Source: Hyphochytrium catenoides
Taxonomy: Eukaryota; Sar; Hyphochytriomycetes; Hyphochytriales; Hyphochytriaceae
Direction of reading: 5' to 3'
Assembly (NCBI GenBank): GCA_900088475.1
Contig: FLMG01000213.1
Coordinates: forward strand, 1,515-24,620
DNA: 23,106 bases
Position 1 is the stretch's first letter, and each line of letters starts with the position of its first letter. The translations under genes were made by a program, and so were the position numbers. Below are positions 1 through 12,900 of this stretch, piece after piece. The notes below the pieces were generated by a model that saw only the letters and a program-made list of their open reading frames with translations, was not told where the DNA came from and made no database searches.

Positions 1-21
1 CTCTCTCTCTCTCTCTCTCTC
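1..21. repeat. CT dinucleotide repeat at window edge
   Basis: An uninterrupted (CT)n starts at base 1 and may extend beyond the left edge. Confidence 0.9.
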
Positions 22-52
22 CCGCTTCCCTCTTTTCCCCCTCTATGCTGCC

Positions 53-301
53 TTGTTTTTTCCTCTTTCTATTCAATGTAACGCCCTCCACCTACAGCAT
101 GCCGCTAACGGCCATCCTGTAGGTCACACACAGCGATTGACAGCAGAGAGCCTTTGCACATTCTTAGCCGCTAACGGACAATTGAGCCCACGTCCTCAAA
201 GGACAAAGAGGACGAAGTGGAAGCGCAGCAGCAGACAGACAGACCAGCACGGACCGAGGACGAGCTCATTTGTCCGAGACCCCATAGTGTCTCAATGTAA
301 G

Positions 302-333
<32 letters not shown>

Positions 334-375
334 ACAGCAGCAACAACAGCAGCAGCCAGAAGCAGCAGCAGCAGC

Positions 376-406
<31 letters not shown>

Positions 407-547
407 CAGAATCAGCAGCAGCAGCAGCAGGAAGGCCCAGGGACCGCAGCAGGGAAGAGTAAAGGAAGTAGCAGTAAGGAGAGAGAAGAAATAAAGAAAA
501 GCACTTCTTTCGTTTTGAGGAACGCTCTGGCCTTCTCTCTTCTGTGA
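53..547 (+). CDS. Doubtful polyglutamine ORF, 164 codons
   Basis: An ATG at 53 opens a frame to the TGA at 545-547. It consists of an unremarkable N-terminal part, a run of Gln over the CAG tract, short Ala and Ser runs, and a Lys/Glu/Ser tail. Homopolymer repeats keep frames open by chance, and no recognised domain is present. It could be the first exon of a rightward gene, a repeat-bearing untranslated region, or nothing. It is convergent with the large minus-strand gene, whose stop is 363 bases away. Confidence 0.2.
301..430. repeat. CAG/CAA trinucleotide tract
   Basis: About 130 bases of CAG with CAA and a few single-base interruptions. The plus strand reads polyglutamine, then Ala and Ser runs as the interruptions shift the frame; the minus strand reads CTG. 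It lies beyond the stop codon of the large gene. Such tracts are slippage-prone and may vary in length between strains. Confidence 0.92.
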
Positions 548-909
548 GTTCTGCTAGGCGAAGAGTAAAGGTATTGAGATGGCGTTCCCTAAGAGCGCGG
601 TGCCCCTTTCGCGTCCACGGGCAGATCTTTCCGCAAAATAACGGGAGGTCTATTCTCATTGGCGAGTAGGTCTTGGAAGAGCAAGGAGAGACGACTTTCC
701 TGGCTATGCCTTTTTCTCTCTTCCTGCTATATCTGGCTAGTTAGCTCCCTACTTGCCAGAGGTTAGATTGTTGGCCTTCACAGAGCTAACAGATTATAAA
801 ATAAGTTAATAAGGACGGTTGCTGTCTATCTACACTCTATGCTACCAATGTACTTCCTTATCTAAAAAGTCTACGGAGGCGTGATACGCTAAATAATGCA
901 CCCTAACTG
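548..909. other. Non-coding flank, 3' side of the large gene
   Basis: No credible ORF or RNA gene is visible. On the minus strand it would carry the 3' untranslated region of the large gene. An AT-rich stretch at about 790-815 is the only candidate for a polyadenylation region, and there is no exact AATAAA near the stop. Confidence 0.45.
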
Positions 910-3900
910 CTAACTGAGATACGCAGCGAGGAAATCTTCAAAGCTGACCGCCCCATGTCCAGTTTTGTCTCTAGGGAGGAGCCAAAGAGTCGGGTCAAAT
1001 CATACAGCAAACGTCATAACAATGGCAGAGCATCGATGCGCTTTTCTTCTTTGCCACTTACCGGGTTGAAATCCATCGCTGGAGCTCCTGCTCTGACATG
1101 TCTGGCAGGGACGATCCAACTTGGAGCTTGAGGTCACTGAGGGAGATCAGCCCGTCACCGTCCGCGTCGTACCTCTTGAATATCTCGCCAATGAACGCCG
1201 TGATCTCCGCCGATTGACCTGCTTTCGTGAGTGGTTACTCTCAGTCAGTCTCATCTCTCTATCATGACTTTCGCTCTTTCTCTCTGCTCCTCTCTGCCTC
1301 TCTCTACAATTCTTCCTCTCCCTCTCTTTCCGTCAACTTTCCTCCTCCTTTCTCTCTCTCTGTCTCTGTCTCCCCTCTCTCTCTCTGTCTCCTCTCTCTC
1401 TCTCTCTTTGGTTTTCTTGTCCCCACCTATGCTTTTATCTGCCCACCCATTTGTCCCTTGCCCTGTCTCTCTTCCCTTCAATCCATAGCTTGTGTCTCTC
1501 TTGTTCCTCGGTCTCTTTCTTTCCCATTCCCTACTGACTCCCCCTATCTGCTCCGCTTCCAAAGCGTCTGAAACAACAAACCTCTGCTATCCGCCTCATG
1601 GTAGCGGCAGAGGGGGCTTCTCTGCGGAGAAAGCTGCTGAACCAAATCTTCGGGTTCTACCATCTCCTGCTCTCTGAACCTGTTTCGCATGGTCAAGCTG
1701 GCCACATCTTCCTCGTAAATACTCGGAGAAGACGGGATCAGGTCTTCTTCACTCTCCCAAGAGCGACGCACATTTTCTTCATTGAAGCTTGTGGTTCTCT
1801 CTTCTCTGACAGAGCTAGTAGCTGCACGGGCTCGCGAAAACGGTAGAAGATGGAGATATGCTCGAGAAAGCTCATAGAAAGTCCAGCGCTGCTTCCCTCG
1901 CTTTCTAACATAGACTTCAAACAAAGCGTCTCCAGGGTCACAGCCACAAGCTAAGAGGGCCATCTTCCCTGCTTGGGGAGTGATCGCAGACAACGCACCG
2001 GAGATAGGACTCCCTTGCGTTTCTTCAACCTGCTGGTCGTCTTCGCCTATTGCTGCTCTGAAGTGAACTCTCAGTTCCTCGCTTTCTTTTTGGGAAAGTG
2101 CTACCCACGTGCCACTGGGACCCTAGGCAAGCAGGAAAAAGGCTTAGCGAGAAATAGGTTCACGTCGACGACAAGAAGTCAAGGCAAAGCGCCAGGGAGA
2201 GAAGTCATGAAACCAAGAGATTAAGGGTAGAATGTGATCGAAGAAAGCAAGCTATGAGTATGGAACGATAGGGGTGCGGAGCAAGTGGAGATGGCCTTAG
2301 CAGAAAAGACGAAAAGAAATCCTCTAACCTGCACCCAGTGCTGCAAGGGAGATCCAGGTCTATGAAGCCCGGCGATCTCTGCATAAGTCATAATGGACTG
2401 GTCCAAAGTGAAGCTTTCAACGACTTCCGCGCCTGTGGACAAGGGTAAAAACGGATACGTATGGTTAAGAAAGTGAGCAGGAAGTTAGGCTTAGGCCAAC
2501 TAAGCAACTTGATCTGAAGACCACGTCTAGTAGGTAAAGGCGCACTGAAGGAAGCATTAGGTTGTCGCAACGTAACCATACTCAGGTAAAAATTGCGGCA
2601 GAGTGATGAGAGGAAACGAGTGAGGCCCTACGCTGATGTAGCTCGCGTTCCGCAATTGCAGGACTGATCCCCATTCTTTCCAGGAGCTGCACCATGGCAT
2701 CGAAGGATATCCTCTGCACACCAGCCCTTGGGACGCCCTCTACAACCCAGGCGGTCAGTCAATACATCAGATCCTATTCCCTATCCCTCTATCTCTTCCT
2801 CGCTCCCCCATTAACCTGTAGAAGCTACCCATTCCCCAGACCAGTTCACAACTGCCAATAGTTGTCGCTGTCTCTCCTCACCTAAGTCTGAGAGGGACTG
2901 GAAGTGAGCTTGAAATGTGCTGAGCTCTGGCGCCATTCTAAATAGCACTTCCCCATAGGTTAGCTCATTTGGGTCGGCAGCTCTTTCATCTCCCGCTGCT
3001 GACGCCGGGGGTCCGGCTGTGAACTTTTCTGAGAAAGCGAAAAGGCGTTATTAGTAACAAGAGAGATCGCCAGCTTCGCTTTGGCTGGATCTTGCGCGAT
3101 CCCAAGCCCATTTCTGGCGTTGCGACACTCACTGCATCTTTGTTCGCTCCTCGCAGTCCTAAGCCCAACGCTATAAATATCCTTCACTCGTCTCTATCCA
3201 ATCACCTACCTGCTTTGATCGTCCATGGATCGGACCCTGGGTCCTTTAGGAGAGATGTCGCTGCAGTAGCTATCTGATCATCCTCCTTAGGGGCACCTGG
3301 CGAAGCTGGTGAAGGGAAGAGACTACTGATTAACCGGTACTGATGGGAAGGTGCAGGTGAGCCCATCATCGCCTGCACCGGAGATCCTTTAACTTCTGCT
3401 CTCTTCTGCGACCTATTTGCAGGCTCTATGTCTGACTGTCGACTCGTCACCCTCTCAAGCGGTCTCTGATCTTGAATGCTTTGGGGCTGGTCAGACTGAC
3501 GGCTCTGACTGAAGCCCCTCTTACTCCTCGCCTGGTGGGTGGCTGCCTCCTCATTTTCCCTTTTTCTCTCAGGATCAGAATCTGGCGACCCCAGGCCCTC
3601 GTCTTCCGAAGTGGTAGCGTCTTGAGACTCATCATCAGGTGCTGCTTCGTAAACCTCCTCTAGTTCAGACATAGAGCCCGCTGTTTTGGAAGGAAAGATA
3701 ATCAACTAGGAGTAAGGGGTAAAATGCCATTTGCTGGAGGAACTGTTGACGTATGAACTTTGGGAACAACCAGGACCAGAGATGAGAGTTAGACGGTAAG
3801 TTTAGTGAACGGAGAGCCTACTAGGGAGAAAACGAGTACTATCGCGAGGATCTTTTTAGAGTTGTCCGTTGGCAAGAAGCGGCACCTGACAAAGACTTGT

Positions 3901-6900
3901 TACTGTCCAACTTTCCGTCTAGCATCTCTTGCCTCCCCATGGCATCCAACTCTTGCTGCAATTGCGGGTCGTCCAACCTTTCCAGTATAGCGATAAACCT
4001 CTTCCGTAGCACAGGGTCGGCACTACCTTCTACTTCCTCATTCCCACTCTCTATGAAAAGCGTCTTGACTGCCTTTTTCTGAACCAGCAGGTCTACTAGA
4101 TGTGCTACGACACTGCACATGATGGTTAGAAAGAGCACGCACGAGAGAAAGAGTGACAAGGAAGAGGGAAATGGTACATCAAAGAGCTTACATTGGCGCT
4201 GGTCGCTTGTGTTGCACTACGCAATCTAGCAGGGACAGTGCCTCTTCCTGGATTGCTCTTCTTCGCCAGACTTGAGCGTTCACTGCATCTTGGCGAGGAA
4301 TATCGTTGGCTTTATCAGCCCGCAACGAGATGAAGCGAGCGAAAAGGAGCGGGGAGATACCATTAGAAGGTCTCACAAGGATGATTCAAGGAGAAAGAAG
4401 AGCATACAGTGGGTCTGTTCTGCCATCATGTCGTCAAGGATATGCTGCAATACGCAGCTCGTAATAATCTGCTCATGGAGTTTGCTATCTCCGGATCGCA
4501 ACAACGCCTCCCACACTGCAAGTCGAGCAACTCTACTTGAGCGTTCGTCTGAGGCTGTCTCTATTCGCTTGCAGATCCTTCTCTTTCTATCAGTTGCCTG
4601 CGCATCAAACCCACAAAATTTTGATTGGCAGTGAAAGATGTAAGTACAATACCTGACAGGAAGAATGGAGATCGTAATAGAAGGAAGCAGGTAACCTGGT
4701 CCAGGCAAGACACAGCTGCAGTAGACAGGACTGGCCGAAAGAAGCGGGAAGGCTTACAAATAGCAGAGAATGTTCTTTTGGTCATGAGCAACCGTCTTAC
4801 CAGTCTGATCGCATTCAGCAGTCTACTGGGAAGGTTCAAACTCAGCTTTCTCTCTAGATACGTGGCACAATCGTCAAGACATAAGGCTCGCTTCGTCTAT
4901 GGCCGTCCGACTTTAACGCCGATTCATACCTGTAGAAAGTCCTATCCCGGAACTCTTTTGAGAGAGAAGGGGCGATCGCGCAAGGGCGCTGAGCAGATGG
5001 CTTTGGAATGAGTTAAGGGGATGGGGCGCGTCCTTTAGACATGGAATTTCCCGGTCCATGAACGAAATCAACACTTCCAACGAGGATACCATTCCACCAT
5101 CTAGTCCTTGTGGAGGAGGAAGCATCGCAAGGCTACCTCCCTGCTGTAGGTCTGCTAGTCCAGTAGTATCTAGAAGTGGAATGTAGCTGGGACTGGTGGT
5201 ACAAAGGATCCATTCCACCAAGTTCATAAGCGCACTCATGGTCTTTTTCCTTTCCTCAGTGAGAGAGTGAGACGACGGATCGTCCCGCTCCAAAGCATGC
5301 CAAAGACGAGCCAAAACTGCCACGACCGTCGCAAGTACTTCCGAGAGCATCTCACTTTCCTGATCCTCTCCCTCGGATGGCTTCGCCTGCCGTTACAAAG
5401 AGAGGCACAAACAGATATTAGAGGAATCGCAAGGAAGTATGGAGCTAAGTGGCTCTGTCAATTCATTGCTCCAAAACGTGAAGAGGCTTGTAAGAAGACT
5501 CGGCTTTTTCTTTCGTGGGTTAGGTTATCACAGACCTTGACATTCTTATCCTGCAGACGTCTGAGTAGATATTGAACAGACGGAAGCTCATTTCTCACTT
5601 CTCGTAATGTCCCCTGCTTGTAGACCTCTTGCAGCTCATCTAGCAGTTCACGCAGAGAGAACTCCCCCGGAATAACAAGGTCAGAAAGGCTCTGCAGCAA
5701 GGATGAAGTCACACTAGAGCTCGATTGACTCCTTATATAGTGAATCGCCTCAGGGACCAGACCCGAGAGCGCCGCGTGAATAAAATCCTTTGCGAGAGTA
5801 AGGAGCTCTGAACCTTGGCGATCGGCAGCCCTATTTCGTTTCTGCATTCTTCCACCTCGAGACTGAATCTGTAAAGTTTTGAGGACAAGTGATAAGTATT
5901 ATAAAGACGACAAGGAGATGGGATGGGCATAGCAAGGTAAGAGCCAGTATGAGACAAGATATTCACGGTTCCTTACGGCAGCTTCTTCATGCGGCCGACT
6001 GTCCGCAAGGAGACCCAGGACTTGCTGCAGCACTTCAGCAGAAAGGAAATATCGAGTTGCTATATCTGCTTTGCTAGACCATCGACATAAGGAAGTTAGG
6101 AGACCAACAATCGACTGTGTTCCCGTCAGACCCAGGACGGAACTTTTTACTAGCCGAGCAACGACAGCCAGAACAGGAAGGGACGTTAACTCTTCCACGA
6201 CTCGCTTGGACGAGAGATCGCAACTCTGTTTTGACGGATGAGGTCTGAAATGAGGCCTCTTCAGAAGCTTTTCTCCTTCCCGGTAGCCCAGATTTGCCCG
6301 CTCTTCAAAATCTTCATCGCGGTTCTTCGTTACGTCCACAAGACGACATAACGCGTTGACGCTAGCAAGATTGTCTTCTGCCCTGTCTTGGGTTAACCCT
6401 CTAAGAATTAGCTCCGATACTCTACCCACGAGTATCCAGGCGGGTCCTATGGCTGTCGGTCCAACAGGTTGCTCTTGTGCCCTAACAAGCGGTGTTAGTT
6501 AGCGTTGGGATTTCGTCTGTAGAGTTTGAAGCTTTTACAAAGGGTTATTTACCTCTTGCTGGCGGCTGTACAGGTAGAAAGCAGAGCTACGAGGGCCGTT
6601 GACAGATCATCACCTGCCGCCGCAGCACCTTGCGAGACAATTGAGCCTACTGAGAGCAACTCCTCGGCTAGTGCTACAATAGGAAAAGTTGGTTTGAACA
6701 TCTTCCCGGTAGCTAGACTGTCCGCATTCTCGCCCTGTTGCTTCCTAATCCATTCCCGTAAGACGGACAGGGTGTCTCTATACAAAGAGGATTGTACAGC
6801 CTCTACCCAGTCTTCATATTTCTCGAGCCATGAAAGGGCAACCAATTGGACCAGGACTTGCCACGTACCCTGCAGTTTAGACGGGTCAGTATGGAGATGA

Positions 6901-9900
6901 GGCTTAGATGCGGACATAGAGCCTCATCCTAGAGGTGCACGCTACAAGAGAATGGAATGGAAAGCAACAAGCAAATAGGAGAGACGCATGAGGAAAGCTC
7001 ACCATAGCTGTGATATGGGGCATCACCGCTCTCAAGAGTGAGATGAAATCGCGATTCAGCAGCTTGTAGAACTTCTCTCTCTGTTCGTTCTCATCACGGT
7101 CCTTAGAAGCATTCTCTGTATCCAATGACGGAAAGTTAGGCCTGAGAATAGTCTGGCGCTACCTAACCTCCCTTTATACTCCTCAACAGCACGCTCTCAC
7201 CGATAATGGCTTGGTAACAGCATGATGCGGCTTCAAGGAGAAAACCTTCGCTCTGGGACTCCGTCAAAGGTGACACAGCAGAAGAGGAGAAGCGCTGTTC
7301 AAGTGCCTGCAGCAGCAAGTGTAGCCCTTGATAATTTACTAATGGTCTGATGGAACTCAAGGCAACACCTTGCAATATGGGGACAAGATTAGCATTCCTC
7401 GTTAAAGGAATAGAAGGAGAGCGGAGTTTACCCTCTACAGTGCTCCCGCACTCCACGTGGAGGAGATGTTCGACTTGCCCCAGGAAGCTAAGATATTGCT
7501 CTCTCTTGGACTCCTTCAATCTTGATATCTCGAGATTCGTCGCACGGACGACTTCTGTTACGAGTTCCCCTTGCAACTTCTTCGTCAAAGCCGCCCTAAG
7601 CGCCGTTACATAGCTCTCTGAAGAGAGAGCAACTCCGAGGTTGAGTTCTGCGATTCTCTGTCACAGGAGTTCAGCCACAACAAAAACGTCGTTAAATGAA
7701 AGAGGGAGGGTTAGTAAGAGTAAGCTTTCTATAAACCCCGTTCCTTACCTTAAGCTCTTTTGACTGTTTATGAGCTGTGGAAGTTCTCAATCCTTCGCGG
7801 CTTTCAGCGCCCTTTCGTAGGTTCAGAATGAGGTCCTCGAGTTGCTCCCAGTCAGTCCTATAGATACTTCGAAAGCCAAGGCGACAGTATAATTGGGAAC
7901 TGAGGAAAGGGGTCGTATTTGAATCTATGACATGGGATCGCCTATACCTTTTTTCCCTTGAACTCACAAAAGTAGCTTGTGCCAGGGAATTGATCTTGAG
8001 CATCGTTAGATCTGGCGAGACGAGTATGTTGGCCGGAGAGAGGTCTCGTAGAACAATTTTCTGTTGATGAGCCGTCTTCAAAGCCTTATTCAGCTGTATT
8101 ATCCAATGAGGGATAACCTGATCTCAGGTGTTGTTAGTATATAGCTGGTCTCATACGAACATCTCCCACTACTGTTGATAGACGCCCGCTTTCTGTTGTT
8201 CCACGAATCTGTTCCTTGTCCTACCAATTTTAGGTCGGCCTCTGTGTGATTAATGAGCGTAGCAAGAGAACGCCAGCCAGGGAGATATTCAGCTACTAGA
8301 CCCTCAATCTCGCCTGTGGAGGACGGCTTTAGCCTTTATCTAACAAGTGCCATGAGCCCGGTGGGTCTCTCCGACAAGTATGGCGTACCCTTAGCAGCCT
8401 TTGCCGTTAAGCAATAGTGTACGAAGGGTGCTCTACCAGTGCCTGTTTTCCCCTACAGACCCCCAAGAACTTTAGAGAATTGTCAATGATAAGGCGGTTA
8501 CACGTTCGGTACCTGCAACGTTTCGATCAGGAGTCTCTCCTCAGCCAAAGTACCTATCGGCGCTGTTGTCAGTACTACCAAGATGGTTCGGGGACAGGGT
8601 CAGTCAACTGGTAGTAAGAGTGAGGTACCTGTCCTAGGTAGACAAACTATGACCGATATCGTTCTGTTCTCGTCGTGGATAGATTTGTGTGATGATGTTA
8701 GGGGCGGCACAATCCATGCTTTTGCCTCTACAGCAATTCGATCGGCAGACGAGCGTTCGGATACAATGGAAAAGCTCTCTATTGCAAAAAGCAGATCGCA
8801 AGGTGGAAAGGATGAAGGTAGATCCTCCTTCCCTTCCGTGCCGGTCGCGTCTATCTCCTTTTGGTCTTGATTGGACGTATGCTTCAGGCTCTTGTAGGTT
8901 TCCAACCTCAAGACACTGTTAGCAATTCTCGTCAAAGAGACAGACGACGTAGTACCAATACTGTGTAGTTCTCTTAGACCGCACAATTCCTTTGCAAAGC
9001 TACATGTTTGATGGTCGACTTGACTAGATCCTAGGTTGAGGAATGATGGTATCAGATTTCAGACGACGTTTTCGCAGACTCCTCAAGTAAGATTTGTTCT
9101 TGCAGGTGGTACCTGAAACTGCTGGCACAATTTGTCCTGCAAAGTGCATCGCTGCTTCCTTTGCTGCTTCTATGTGTGTGAACGCCATGGAAAAGGGATT
9201 ATGCTCTCGTAATATCTGGACCAGCTCCACGCGATCGTTATAGTTCGACTTTGTAGGCAGATTGGACGTGCGAAGGTGCTCGTATGTCACTGTGCAATGC
9301 TGCAGAAAGAGCGAAGACGAGATGTCCGGTCTATAAGGGAGCCAGAGCAGATGGCGTCTTTAGAGAGCCTGCACGTACTTGAAAGAGGCTCCGCAAGAGC
9401 GAATGCACCTCATCGACAGAAAGAATCTCTTCTGTTTGGCCTATTGCCTTCTCGACACGGTCAGACGCAGATCCGATTTCTTTAGCTTCATCTCTACTGT
9501 AGTTGCCTGCCTGCCCTCCACTTCGAATCTAAGGGAATTTGAGAAGTCAGCACGAGGGAACATAAGGAGCCATTGGGGAAGCATAATATGAGGTAAATCT
9601 CTGACATACTAGAGGAATGTGCAGGCTACCTTTGAAAGATGTACAGTCCTCGTAGGATTCTTCAAAGTTGGTGGGACAGGTTGCATTTGATGCATTAGTC
9701 TGAGTGATTGCCGTCTGTATGATGAAGCCAGATTCAGTCAGTGCTAACTCTTAGAGTTCGTTTAACGGTGGCAAGAAGTGGCACAGGGTTGAGATTTGAA
9801 GTTGACAGTAGCGCTAACCAACCGAAAGATGCTGCTGCTGGCAAATATGAGCACACTTTCTAGCGACTGCTCTGAGTCCAGAGCGTTGCTACACAGGAAT

Positions 9901-12900
9901 GCTCGGCGGATTTGATGTTTCAACGCATTCATCTCTTGCAGCCACAGTGTCCGGTTCCAGCTGTAGCATAGATGTAACTCTGATGGAAACGGGCCGCAGG
10001 AAGACAATAAATCATAGAGAGAGAAGAACAAAGCGGTCGAAATTGTTAGGAAGCCAATATCAGCGTCCGGCAATCATGGTTCCTAAAATTCCACTAATGA
10101 CCAGACGAGAAAGCAGCAACAGGAGCCTTTGAGAGGCGATGAAGTTATTGGCAGCAGATATGCCACAATCAGGAGAGAGAATCTCCATGACGACAACCTT
10201 GTGCGCCCACTGCTAGCTCTGAGATATAGCGTCGTATAATTTTCTGCGGCGGCCGCAGGGACGGTAGCGACGTCCACAGGTCGTTTCGGCCTTCAGGCAC
10301 TACTGGCCGGAGCTGGGAGACTTTTCTTATCGCCATGGAGAGGGCAAGACTGACATTCTCCTGCTCAGCTGAGATCACTATAGAGATATAATCAATAGCC
10401 GGGCTTGGACAAGAAGTCAATCCGCAGCCCTCACTTCTCTCCGTAAAATCTGTGATGTTACATTCTGTCAAAATAAGGGCGCTAAAAAAGCGTGGATGAG
10501 AGCAAAGGCCCAAGAATCTCCGCCGCTACAACATACAGGGAGAGTTGGTCGACACCTCTGGGAACAGAACAACTAGGAGCTCTTAATAACCGCAAAATCT
10601 TAGCAAGTCACTAAAGCTTGGCACGACTAAAAGGTGATCACCCATTCCGCGCACGGCCAACTGCAGAAAGGTGGGCTACTTACAAGTAGAAGGAACAGCC
10701 ACCCGTGTTCCTGGACGAACTCCAGCAACAGCGAGTTGTCCCGGCTTGGCGATAGACAACGCACGACTTGGAACTCCATTCTTCATGTCCCCCGTGGCTT
10801 CCACCCTGACCGTGTACATACCTCTTCCCTCGTTGGCTACAACCAAGGCTGCCTCAAATGAAGGGAGCGGAGAGACCGCAGCCAGTTTATTTTGCTGCTG
10901 GGTTGAAGGCTGCGAGGCTTGTTCGAAAACAGTAAGGTAGCGCAAAGTGAGGTTCCGAAGGCTCTCGGAGATGGCACAAGGGGAAAATGAAGAAAGCAAA
11001 GAGAGACGCTCGCAGATAGCAGTAAGTGTTGAATCTCTTCCGCATAGCACGTAGTATGCCTGGATCAGCTCTATGCGGCCTAACATTAATAACCACATCA
11101 GAACAGTCAGTAGATGAGCAAAGACGGTGGAATTCCGGGACCACCTTAGAAATCGTCCCTATAACAGGGGATTGGTAAGCTGAGGTAAAACCAAGTTCAG
11201 ATGTGCACGAAAGATATTAAACAAGGATAAATAAGTCAGTTCCAACCCTATTAAGGCAGGATCACGTCGATATAGCAGTATGAATGCGGCTACCTGTTCG
11301 AAGATCGTCACAAATTGTCTGCCATTCTCTTCCTTCCAGCCTTTGTGTGCGTCTGAAGCCTATCGTGATGGGCTTGGGTATGTCTCTCAAACTTAATAGC
11401 TCGGTCTGGAAATACCGACTGCGTATTCCGACCAGAATGTCTCCAGATAAGTGATAAATGAAGCCACGATCGAAGCTAGAACGCGAAAGTAATACCAACG
11501 TCAGAAACCTATTATTACGAGGAGTTGAGGATACACTTTAAAAAGGACAATAAGACGGACAACAGATGGCCCTTATACCCCTCAAATGCATTTCATACCT
11601 CTTCTCGGAGATCGTCTCATCCAAGCGCCTCGCTTCCTCTATCACCTTCTGCCCTATGAGTGGCCAGGTGACTAACTCTTTTGAGTTGATGGAGCTGCAG
11701 GAACCTGAAGGGCTGCGTCAGGAAAGGACAATAGCATAGAAACATCGGGAAATTGTAATACATGCACTGATGCTAACAATAGTTGGCTGACTCAAGGTAT
11801 GCCCAGCTGCCTTCTCAAGAATATGTGAGAATTTGGGGCCGCGCAGATCCATTGTATATATAGGAGATGAGCGCGTTGGTTTTCGGGGGTCGTCCTTTTT
11901 GCCCTGTCTGTCAGCCGCTATTTCCTTTTCTCCTTCAGTCCAAGTGACAGAAGGATGCTCCAAGAGATGAGATGTATCGTTATCCTAGGGAAGGCAAGGA
12001 GAGTCAAATTCAATACTATACTCCAACATGCTACTCTCTCTGATACCTCACTGTTCCAGAAGCAAACCTTTCCGTCGGTCGCCACAGATAGAATCATGCG
12101 ACAGCGAGGGAGATAGAGAAGCGACTTCAAAGCAGCCGAATGACCGTGAAGGATTCTCGTGGAATGGATATAGCGAGGCAAGGTTCCCAGTGCATAGTTC
12201 GCCTTCACAACAGAAAGGTAGAGTCACAGGAGTTAGTAGGAGCTGTACGAACAGAGAGAAAGAGTAGCCATGCAAAGTACAGAAGGTCATGCTTTTAGAA
12301 GACAAGGAACGTGCCGGAGATGAATTGCTTACCCAATAGCTCCTAGAAAGTTCCAACAGAAAGTCAGTGTAGTCCACACTATCAGAGCTTCCATGAACAA
12401 AGAACGATGCAAGTTGATATGCATCTCCAGCGTCCAGGACAGCGCCTCCAGGATCTTCGGCGGTTGAAACGCACAAACTGTGACACTCCAATGCTCGAAC
12501 AAAGTTTTCCCTTATCGCCAAGCCGTTCCCCTCAGGATCATGCTTTCGAAAAGTCTCAAAGAGTTCCTAAGGGAATCACCGTCAGCATGAGAAAATGAGG
12601 GCACTTTCAGAATAGTGACCGTCTGTAGATTGCCTACCGCGAATATCTTCGGCTGCAAAATAGTGACTTTTGTCCCCTTACTGGGAGTTGTGACAGCCGA
12701 CCACGAATTTTCCTCTTTGTGCCCTTCCGCTTGACTATCGCAGTCACGTGGATTTGCCCTTAGGATTTTAGACAGCGCGGCATACTGATGGAGTCCGTTC
12801 TCTAGGCAAATCCTGGCCAAAAATAGCGGAGATGGGCTCTCCAGTAGTGGTTCAGTACCCGTGATTACCGCACGGTATTGTTTGCTCGTTCTGTTATCTG

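Larger units (their letters stand above)
910..3028 (-). other. C-terminal EF-hand region with two canonical loops
   Basis: Exons 3028-2882, 2739-2632, 2432-2329, 2122-1582, 1218-1062 and 970-910. The first four carry EF-like helix pairs with degraded loops (RISFDAMVQLLERMG, IMTYAEIAGLH, FEVYVRKRGKQRWTFYELS). The last two encode IFKRYDADGDGLISLSDL, with loop DADGDGLISLSD, and DKTGHGAVSFEDFLAAYLS before the stop. Both loops have good ligands at 1, 3, 5 and 12, so this end should bind Ca2+. Intron 1061-971 has a consensus GTAAGT donor; intron 1581-1219 is the longest of the gene. Confidence 0.82.

Noticed and set aside
171-659. Minus-strand ORF with Cys and Ala runs
   Set aside because: The runs are the CTG reading of the CAG tract; polycysteine is implausible and the flanks show no family.
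1227-1571. Ser/Leu-rich plus-strand and Arg/Glu-rich minus-strand ORFs
   Set aside because: They are translations of a CT/GA microsatellite inside an intron and have no domain content.
3202-3705. MSELEE ATG as a gene start
   Set aside because: A good CAAAACAG acceptor lies just upstream and the phase matches the previous exon. There is no promoter-like spacing or stop of a preceding gene.
6903-6917. ATG at about 6915 as start of a separate ARM/HEAT gene
   Set aside because: The preceding exon ends in ATG|GTGAGC, and an acceptor at 6902 keeps the frame. The helical repeat pattern continues across the junction.
10095-10304. Apparent frameshift near 10206-10208, where two good frames overlap
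   Set aside because: A 91-base intron (donor GTAGTG at 10303, acceptor CTAG at 10213) joins the frames in phase without invoking a lost base. A sequencing indel in the GGG run remains a lesser possibility.
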